Of a stretch of 64,000 nucleotides of DNA, positions 56,281-64,000 are shown piece after piece. The position numbers and the translations under genes are program-made. The stretch is from Xestospongia bergquistia. Taxonomy: Eukaryota > Porifera > Demospongiae > Haplosclerida > Petrosiidae. Under the pieces are notes generated by a model. The model worked only from the letters and a program-made list of their open reading frames with translations, was not told the DNA's origin and did no database searches. The stretch is from the NCBI GenBank assembly GCA_963965975.1, contig CAWYPL010000003.1, positions 16,358-80,357 of the forward strand. The letters are read 5' to 3'. The stretch's first letter is position 1. Each line of letters opens with the position of its first letter.

Positions 56281-57639
56281 TTAGTACAGTGCAGTCAACA
56301 ATCCTATATTTATCATCTGTTTTAATTGTGATAAGATACTAACATTTCCTTCACTTGTTCTTAACATTGCTGGCTTTAGTCTTTCATGTTCAAATAGTCC
56401 TCTTAATATTTTGCTGTCTAAAGTCATTAGCAAATAATTATGTGGGTCTATAATTTTATATATTACAACAGGTCCTACATATTTTATCATTACCCTTCTT
56501 GAAGCTGTGTGCAACTGACTCATAAGTGGAGATATTATATACACTAGGTCTCCACTATTATACTGAAAGAAAGCTCAATATTTATTTATCATTGCTAATC
56601 CTTTTGGTTTAAAATCTTGTAAAAGGTATATGGAGATATTTTTAATCTTTTATTTAGCAAATTATAATAATCATTAAATGTTCCTGCTACCTTAATATTA
56701 GGTGTTGTTTCTAAATTAAGAAGTGACTTAGGTTTCCTTCCAAACACTTATTCATAAGGACTAAAATTCACTAGGTTGGGAGTATTAAATGTCTTATAAG
56801 CAAAAGGAAGCAACAATAAGTATTTTGGCCACATCTGACCCAAATTAGTTAGGTGCTTTGTTAACATGGTTGACAGAGATTTAATTCCATGTTCTGCTTG
56901 TAGTGATTGGTGATTATAGGGAGCTACAATCTTTATTTTAATATCTAGTTTGCTTAATAAATAATTTATAAGTGAAGACATAAATGTGCTTTCTTGGTCC
57001 ATAATTATACAATCTGGAATGCAATATTTAGTTATAATGTTCTCTATTAATACACTTTCCTATCTCTTCTGCCTTTGACTGGTATATGGGTACCATAATT
57101 AAATAATTAGTTACTTCATCTGTTATGAATAGTATATATCTGTGTCCTTTGTGTGATCTAGGTATGACTTTAAGATCCATGCTTAACTTTGAAAATGGTC
57201 TATAATTTAAATTGATTCTGGTCTGTAACTGCCTTGCTGGTAGTTTTTCATTATGAGAAAGTTGGCATATAAGACAACCTTTTATATATAAATACAAATA
57301 ATGTATCAAATTTGGTATAAAAATTTTATTGCTTATTGTTAAATATGCCTTAATTACTCCCTGATGTCCTGCCAATAAACTTGAATGGTAAAAAGTTATT
57401 ACTTTGTCAGCACATACTTCTGGTATGGCTAATACTTTGGCTTCTTTATCAGGGTTTGACACAATTTTAAATAATAACACATATAGTAATATATACTTTT
57501 CTGCAAGTGCTTTGACCTTTTTAATTGCAGTTTTATTACTGGGCAACTTATTTTGAGCTAGATACAAATATATATCTTTGAAGTAGGAACTGACTAGATA
57601 CCCTGCCTGTATTTCTTTAACTGTCACAGGCAAATGCAT
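56281..57639 (-). pseudogene. pol: E integrase
   Basis: The frame 57639-57028 holds the zinc-binding domain (FYHSSLLAGHQG, then GCLICQLSHNE) and the first catalytic Asp (SKLSMDLKVIP). The frame 57002-56748 holds the second Asp (MDQESTFMSSL) and the Glu region (YNHQSLQAEHGIKSL). The frame 56544-56281 holds a C-terminal beta-rich part (VGPVVIYKIIDPHNYLLMTL). Frameshifts separate the three. D, D and E are all visible. Confidence 0.85.
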
Positions 57640-58030
57640 ACCTCTGAGTATTTTTCATTCAATTATTTTCAATATTTTATCTATGTCAGCTTGCTTCAGT
57701 AAGAATTTCTGTACCAGCCTGCCCATGTTTAGTAGATTTTCTAATTCTGTTCTTGGAAGTATGATTTATCTGACCTTTGGTATGTCTCTGATATTATACC
57801 TTCTTGGTATGGTGAATTTTCCTTGAATTCCAAGTCTATTCTCAGACTTGCATCTGTTTTACTTTGTATTCTCAGTGATCATAAATTTTCTTTCAGCTTA
57901 GAAGGAGGCCCATAAATTGGGTCTGGATGGAAAGGTATGTCTCTATTTATATTTTGAATTGTTGATTGTGTAATTGCTTCTGTACTAGAATTGCTTATTG
58001 ATTGTTCATGCATTGGAAATTCCATTTTAT

Positions 58031-58225
58031 TTAAGTTGCAGGTATTTGTGGCATTTCCTGCAATTTGTCTGTCAATTTGTCAATATTTTTAGTAGCTTGT
58101 GGTTTTTTGTGTTTTATTCCCACTCTACCTTGTCCTAATCTTGGTTTAATCTCAGAACCCTTTTTAAGTTGAGGGTCTATTTTCTGCTTTTCTGGTTGTG
58201 AATTTGTATTTAAGGTTTTCTTCAC
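58031..58225 (-). pseudogene. pol: E RNase H-integrase linker
   Basis: A 64-residue Lys/Pro/Gln-rich frame between RNase H and integrase. Low-complexity linkers are usual here; no domain. Confidence 0.5.
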
Positions 58226-58427
58226 ACCATGAACTTCAGGTAGAATTATTCTAATGGATTTTGTCTGTAATTATGTTTGTACCAAATAATTTTCCATCCA
58301 TCCTAAGTTATACTATCTTTCATGTAATATGTTATTCATATTAAAAGATAGAGGGATGATGTCATGTGGATTACTGTTGTTATGCTTTTGTCTGGATAAG
58401 AAGTCACTCAATATCATATCTTTCCCT

Positions 58428-59796
58428 TTAATGTAATATAAATTGAATAAACATGAACTTATTAATTCCAATAACCTTTTTTATTCTCACAGCTGCCAGT
58501 TCTACCTTACTTTTAATGATATTAGTCAGAGCTAAGTGATCTACTAATGCATCAAAATCTACCCTTTCTAATAAATATGAGAAACTGGCTATATTGATTG
58601 CTAAACTGTGCAAATCTAATTCTGTTACTGAATAGTTCCTTGCTGTTGCAGGAAGTCTTTTACTCACATAAGTTATTAATTTTGGTTTTCCATTCTGTAT
58701 TTGATACAAAGCACTTTCCATATCAAATTTGCTTGTGTCCAAATATAGGTGAAATCTACCCACACAGATGGGCATATGTAATATAGGGGGCTTTATCAAT
58801 CTACACTTTATTTCTTTAAAAGCATTTAGTTGTTCCTTCCCCCATATGAACTGTCTACCTTTTCTCATTAAATCATATATCAGTTTTAATAGTTTTGGTA
58901 ATTCTGGGCAAAGCATGCTTAAAAAATTAACCATTCCCATGAAACCTCTACACCCTTTTGGAGTTGTGGGCAGGTGCACTTTTTGTATAGCTTCTAATCT
59001 ACTTCTTAAGGGTTTAACACAAACTTTTCTATCTTTCATAAATATAATGTTTCCCATGTATTGCAGTTCTGTTTTAAATAACTGACACTTTTTGGAGATA
59101 TTTTAAGTCCATTTTTGCATAATGCTTTTAATAAATCTTCTAACTTTGCCATATGTGCCTTTTTGAGGGTGTAAATAATAGCAAATCATCCATATTTGCT
59201 TTTCAATGCCTTTTGCTTTGTAAGCACTCTAAAATTGCATTTATATATGATTGCCAAATTGAAGGAGAGATGTTCAATCCCATGGGCATTCTTTGATATA
59301 AATTATGAGGCTTCCCAAAATATGGTAATATTCCACAATACCTTTTTGGATCCTCAGAAAGCCATAATAAATGAAATGCATCTTTTAGATGTAATACAGA
59401 AAGTACTTCACATTTAGAATTTCCAAGGACTGCAAATGTATCTCTAACTAATGGGTATGCTAAATTGTTCTTCACTATCCTAACATTCAAATGTCTCAAA
59501 TCTGAAACCACTCTCTTATCTTGCATAACCTTCTGACAAATTAACATAACTGGACTTGAATATGGTGAAAATCCCTCCTTTAGTATACCTAAATAACACA
59601 TGTGTTTCATTTCCTTATCTATAACTTCCTTATCCTCCTCTCTAACATGATATGGTCTACTAAAAAATGGGGATTTCTCTGTTACATTGATTTCTACCTC
59701 TATGTTAGGGCAGGTTCCCATCTCATCTCTTAAACTAAATGCTTCCTTATATTTGTACAACATATTCATAACTTCCTCCTTTTCCTCTTTGTGCAA
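58428..59796 (-). pseudogene. pol: E reverse transcriptase and RNase H
   Basis: The frame 59796-59203 shows FFSRPYHVREEDKEVID, YLGILKEGFSPYSSPVML, KRVVSDLRHLNVRI and RMPMGLNISPSIWQSY. The catalytic box MDDLLLF follows in another frame at about 59178-59200. The thumb and RNase H frame 59057-58428 has PTTPKGCRGFMGMVNFLS, FIWGKEQLNAFKEIK and YLDTSKFDMESALYQIQNGK. Frameshifts near 59203 and 59060 separate the parts. Both catalytic aspartates are present. Confidence 0.87.
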
Positions 59797-60062
59797 GCAT
59801 CAATTACTTAAATCTACATATTTTTCTAATATTTCCCTATCTGACATATGTTTTCTCTCATCTATGTTATCCAACCTTGGATATTTTCCCCCAGTCTCTA
59901 TACTTTCTTCCTTCTTTAGTGTATTTATTAAGTTATTGAAATGATTGTACACATTTTACACTGGTTCAAATTATAGAATTTACTTAGATATTACTGCAGT
60001 ACCTCTTGCTGTATTTTATAATACCCTAGAGACCTAAGATCAAATATTCCTATTGCTTCTTT

Positions 60063-61260
60063 TCAGTTTAATATAACAATTTCTGAACTACTGTTCATTA
60101 TATCTAACATCACCCAATTTTGTGTAAATTTTAGTTTTAACATCATCACACTTTGGGTTAGCTTATCTAATATCTTTGCTATAGCTAAACCTGAAATCTC
60201 ATCTATAAATGGAGCTTTTACTTTAACTAACTTTTGCTCTTTTGGCTTCAAAATTATCTTTCCTTTGGGAATAGGGGTATGGACCTATTTAAAAAGCTAA
60301 AGCAACATTCCCATGAATTTATTACTACCTCTAACTTGAATACATTTTTGATCCCTAAAACTAGGTCTACATTCTTATGTATTTCTGATACTATGACCAT
60401 GTATGTCTACTATTATTGTAATCACAAAAGTATGCTCACATATTGTCCATTTACTACTTGGATCCTCTGAGTCTTTGAAGTAGACTTGGGTAACAAATGA
60501 AGTTATTTGCAATGCAGATAGTATGATTTGGACATAAATGATTTGCTAGCTCAGGTATACAGTAGTATTTGATATTTGGTACCATCCAATAGCTCTCCTG
60601 TTGTGTACCCTTGCTCTGATATCAGAAATTTCTCTTCTGCAGTAATCTTATTTTGCCTTGCCACATTTACTCTACCTAAATATGTCATACTTAAATCTGA
60701 GTTTTCATTGAACCTGGTAGTACTTAATATCTCTGACTTTACTCTTTAATACCTGTCTACATATTCTTCTTTTAGCCTATCTGATGCATCCCTAAAGTCT
60801 ATTTCTGATATAGGTCTTTCTTCCTCATATTTCTGATATAGGTCTTTCTTCCTCATCCTTTCTGCTTTTAATCTTGTTTTTTTTCATTTTATTTATGGGT
60901 GTAACAGACATACTGTGAATGTTTTTGAGGTATTTATTATATTGTACATACTTTATTACATTACTAAGTATTGACCATTGTTCCATCTGAGATAAAGTGG
61001 TTTCTATCTTACTTGCATTGTTCACTATTAGTTTCTTATACAGATTTTCATTGCTCTTTGTTTCATCCATTTTGTCTAATTCTATATCTTGATCTATCTC
61101 CTGCCTCATCATACTTTTATCAATTAAATTTCCTGACTCTACTTTCCTGTATATGTACATTGCCTGTTTTACTGTTACATATTCCTCCTCTATATTCTCA
61201 CCCTTACTATTTATCCTTTCATCACCTTCTCCACCTAATTTTGAATCTAAAGGCAAAAAT
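60063..61260 (-). pseudogene. pol: E protease-linker region of pol
   Basis: Frames at 61256-60825 (Lys/Glu/Asn-rich) and 60251-60063 (KAPFIDEISGLAIAKILDK, then WVMLDIMNSSSE) lie between gag and RT. I see no DTG loop, so the protease is either diverged or damaged. The second frame has the look of the pre-RT part of gypsy pol. Confidence 0.55.
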
Positions 61261-61299
61261 GTGGTGGAACCATTCTTACCCTCTAGAAGTTTAAATGTT

Positions 61300-62613
61300 C
61301 CCTAGCTTCTACAGTATTTACACTCTGTCTGGCCTGATTTGTGTCTATTAATGGCATCTGCAAGAATGTCTACTCTTTGTCCATATTGAACATTTCTTGA
61401 ATTGATTTTGCCTTTCTATCTGCTTGCATTGTTGGGCAGTCTCTCATGAAATAATCATACTCTCAACACTTGAAACACCTAATTCTATCTCTATTGGTGC
61501 TTGCTCTAGAACCTGACCTTGATCTACTGTTACTAATGCTTCTACTGTTCCTTCTGTTATTACCTCTAAATTGACTATCATTTGACCTACTCCTACCTCT
61601 CTTGTAACCTTGATTTCTAAAATTTCTCCTGAATCCATCTCCATTATAATTTTGTCTTCCATACCTTTGATTGCCTCTCATATTGTTTCTGTAATTTCCC
61701 CTATAATTCAAGTCATACCTTGACATACCTCAATATTCTTGTCCATACCTTGGCCTTCCTCTAAATGTACTGCTCCTGCTACTGTCTGATCTAAACCTGT
61801 CTTGAAAAGCTCTCTGTTCATAACTGTGTCTTGTTTGGCCTCTTCCTATATTGGTTTGATAAACTTGTGGTTTAAACTGTTTTGTCCATCATCTTTTGTC
61901 ACTAACTTGCCCATTATTACCTTAAGGTTATCTACCTTCTGCTCTAAGCCAGCTGTTGTGTCAAATGTGACTCTTTTGTTATGCTCCTCTTGTATGTTCA
62001 TAAACAGAGTGGAGGATGACTGTCCCACTAATTGTCTGTCTATTTTTTTGTCTTTGTTAGAATTCTCTTTGTCATCTCCACTGCTAATTGCAAGTCATCT
62101 CATGGGAATAGAACCCAATATAATCTTGTAGGAAGGGTATTTTTAAAAACTTCTAGTATTTGTGGATCCCCATAATCTAACAGTGTAGCATCCTGTCTTA
62201 TATGGTGTACACAAGCATCTATTGTCTCTATGTTTTTTGTCAAAATGGAAAGATTTCCATGCATGAAATAATTGCTCTCTAGTATTACCTATCCTTGAAT
62301 ATTGCTGTCTGAATGAGTTGCTAAATTCTGTCCAATCTGTTTTTATTGGTCTTAAGGACTTGTACCATAATCTTCCCTCTCCTGTTAGCATCAAACAAAA
62401 TCTTTGAACCTTGTCATCCTCCTGAAATCTACAAGTGTCCATCCAATCATTTGTTCTAAGTAAATGTGCTTCTGCATCTTCTAATTTTCCTGAAAATTTG
62501 GGCTTGAAATGTGACCAATTTAATTGTGGTATAAGTGGTGTAGGTTGTTGCAGTGCCTGAGGTTCTTGAGGTGCTTCAGGGATAAGAGGGGCTTGTGGAC
62601 CTGGTTTGGCCAT
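61300..62613 (-). pseudogene. gag: E gag
   Basis: Starts at an ATG at 62613 with a Pro/Gln-rich N-terminus, then a capsid-like domain (WSHFKPKFSGKLEDAEAHLL, RLWYKSLRPI, FSNSFRQQYSRIGNTREQL). A frameshift near 62240 ends the first frame. A middle part (62028-61846) is followed by an Arg/Asn/Ser-rich segment at 61726-61463 (RGNYRNNMRGNQRYGRQN). The zinc knuckle at about 61480-61436 reads C-X2-C-X4-Tyr-X4-C with a stop inside, so the zinc-binding His is lost. Confidence 0.82.
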
Positions 62614-62873
62614 TATTCTTCTTTAGTGGTTGTAGTATCTGGTACTCATATATTTTCTACAGAGGTCTCCTACCTTTGACAGTCCTGAAGAATCTGCTTT
62701 TATTGATTATTAAGGTCTCCCTCACTTCTGTTTTGAAATATCCAATGAGAGTTTGAGTATAAGTTAATAGAAATTCTCATAATATTTTCTCTTAATTCTG
62801 ACATCCTGGATGAAAGTCCAGTTATAGATATATACATATATTTTTTTCTGGGATCTCCTCTTTTAGTTTTGAG

Positions 62874-62891
62874 ATCCTGGATGAGCCCTCA
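62874..62891 (-). promoter_or_regulatory. tRNA-Pro-like primer-binding site
   Basis: Directly after the 5' LTR on the minus strand: TGAGGGCTCATCCAGGAT. It matches the classical tRNA-Pro primer site at 15 of 18 positions; the three differences are all A for G, two of them at CpG. Confidence 0.7.
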
Positions 62892-63580
62892 TGTTATGTA
62901 AGGTAGTAGAGTATTACACTTGTATTACACTTACAAGATCACTTGATCTTGTCTTCTATTGTGTATGTCTAATGGTTGGTTGTAATTAGATTGTTATTCA
63001 TATATTATGTGCTGGTGTTTTCACCACCCTAAACAACTACCACTCACCTTTGGGTTCCCTTGCTCTCAAAACTTGTGCTTTTATACTATGGTTAGAATAA
63101 GGACTAACTATTGTCTCACACTTAAACACTCTTTATTATATAAAATCTAATAACAATATAATTAATAAACACTCACTATATAATGTTGATATTTAGATAC
63201 TTATCTGTATCCTAGATTTATGTTCTCTTAATATTAACCTTGTATTCATATGTTATAATTATGTCTCATAGATGAGGTGCATTTGAATTCTTTTAGAGAG
63301 AAACTGGTACTTGATTGAATTCTTTTTCTCACTTGTCTCCCTCTCTGTTGAGAATGTGCAAGGTAGTTCCTTATATAACTGAACCTTGTCTATTTTAGGG
63401 TATAGATATAATATCTATTTTTAGTACATTATGTATATTTCCATCCTAACATATTCATAGAGAAGGAAAAATATCTCAAGTCATAGTTCTAATGCTTAGG
63501 TGTAAACATCAGTGTCATACCATTTCACTATATTTTTGTAAATACAATTCTATCTCAAATATGAAGTATGTTATATAACA
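62892..63580 (-). repeat. 5' LTR of E
   Basis: A 689-bp LTR aligned with 50296-50983 with only scattered differences, mostly near its inner end. Confidence 0.93.
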
Positions 63581-64000
63581 AAAAGAACACTTATGACCAC
63601 ACTTTATATTAATTTGTGGCCTTAGGATTGAACAACAAACTGGCTGACAGTTTCATACCAAGAGATCTAGCCTAGTTTCAAGTAATAAAATTTTTTTGGT
63701 AACATGTGCAGGATTCATGCAAGATGTGCATCTGAAGTCAAAATACCAGCAAGAAGAGAAAAAAGGAGGACACAAAACCAGAGGAAGCAAATTGATAATG
63801 GAAGGTAAGTGTGTTCTTTGTTCTATGTAGTTAAGATACTTGAGGTATGGACTAAAAAACTGCTTAAAAGTGGAAAAGAAGTCCACACTAGTGATGACAT
63901 AAGAGAAAGAAAGATTGCATCAATGGTTCAAATAAGTAGTTGACTGTGTATAGCAACTATGCATTTTACAAAAATGAAATAATTAGATGGCCCACTAGTG
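63581..64000. other. Right flank of E, no gene recognised
   Basis: A 77-residue minus-strand frame (63886-63653) matches nothing I recognise. It might be upstream sequence of element F if E inserted into F. Confidence 0.35.

Larger units (their letters stand above)
50296..63580 (-). mobile_element. Full-length env-bearing gypsy element E
   Basis: Two near-identical LTRs (50296-50983, 62892-63580), each TGTTAT...ATAACA, bound a 13,285-bp element flanked by AAAA on both sides. On the minus strand the order is LTR, primer-binding site, gag, protease/linker, RT, RNase H, integrase, env, post-env frame, 3' UTR, LTR. LTR similarity suggests a fairly recent insertion, yet the coding regions hold frameshifts and stops. 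Confidence 0.92.

Noticed and set aside
50291..63585. AAAA flanks of E as strong proof of a target duplication
   Set aside because: The bases lie in A-rich sequence, so the match alone is weak; the paired LTRs and primer site carry the call.
1..64000. CRISPR arrays, bacterial operons or riboswitches
   Set aside because: All repeats found are transposon ends, minisatellites or microsatellites, and the coding content is eukaryotic retroelement.

Overview
The window looks like transposon-filled DNA from an animal, probably an invertebrate; I cannot name the lineage. It is AT-rich. CpG is scarce in most of it and many TG/CA pairs sit where CpG would be expected. It holds several Ty3/gypsy LTR elements (some with env), two families of Penelope-like elements (PLEs) with GIY-YIG endonucleases, TA-flanked pogo-type MITEs, a 5S-headed SINE and long (AT)n and (AAT)n tracts. 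I found no convincing host protein-coding gene and no functional rRNA or tRNA gene. Two 200-base N runs (4253-4452, 36809-37008) are assembly gaps.

Layout. 349-4252: 3' half of an env-bearing gypsy element on the minus strand (D'). 4453-5874 and 15229-17042: two halves of the pol of a plus-strand gypsy element (C), split inside RNase H by a second, longer member of the D family (D, 5875-15228, 4-bp ATAG duplication). 18260-20785: palindromic PLE fragment (PLE1) with a 12-bp target duplication. 22471-33531: complete gypsy element A (5-bp CAAAC duplication), carrying a 290-nt 28S rRNA fragment in its integrase and a second PLE (PLE2, 29193-33008) near its 3' end. 33532-36808: CpG-richer interval with pogo-type elements. 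37009-42798: element B, a sister of A and the best preserved gag-pol here. 43960-44541: 5S-derived SINE with an 11-bp duplication. 46976-50295: decayed minus-strand gypsy pol (F). 50296-63580: full-length 13.3-kb minus-strand gag-pol-env element E with near-identical 688/689-bp LTRs and a tRNA-Pro-like primer site.

A and B are each other's empty-site controls: B lacks the rRNA and the PLE that A has, and A lacks the MITE that B has. All element genes are broken, though B and E are only lightly damaged. Many pol stops look like CGA arginine codons turned into TGA, and the captured rRNA shows the same CpG-to-TpG/CpA decay, so germline CpG methylation is a reasonable inference. The most unusual items are the 28S fragment fused in sense orientation into A, the palindromic PLE, the PLE with a C2H2 zinc-finger reading frame and hammerhead-like tail, the conserved post-env reading frame of the D family, and a 33-bp inversion that distinguishes the two LTRs of A.
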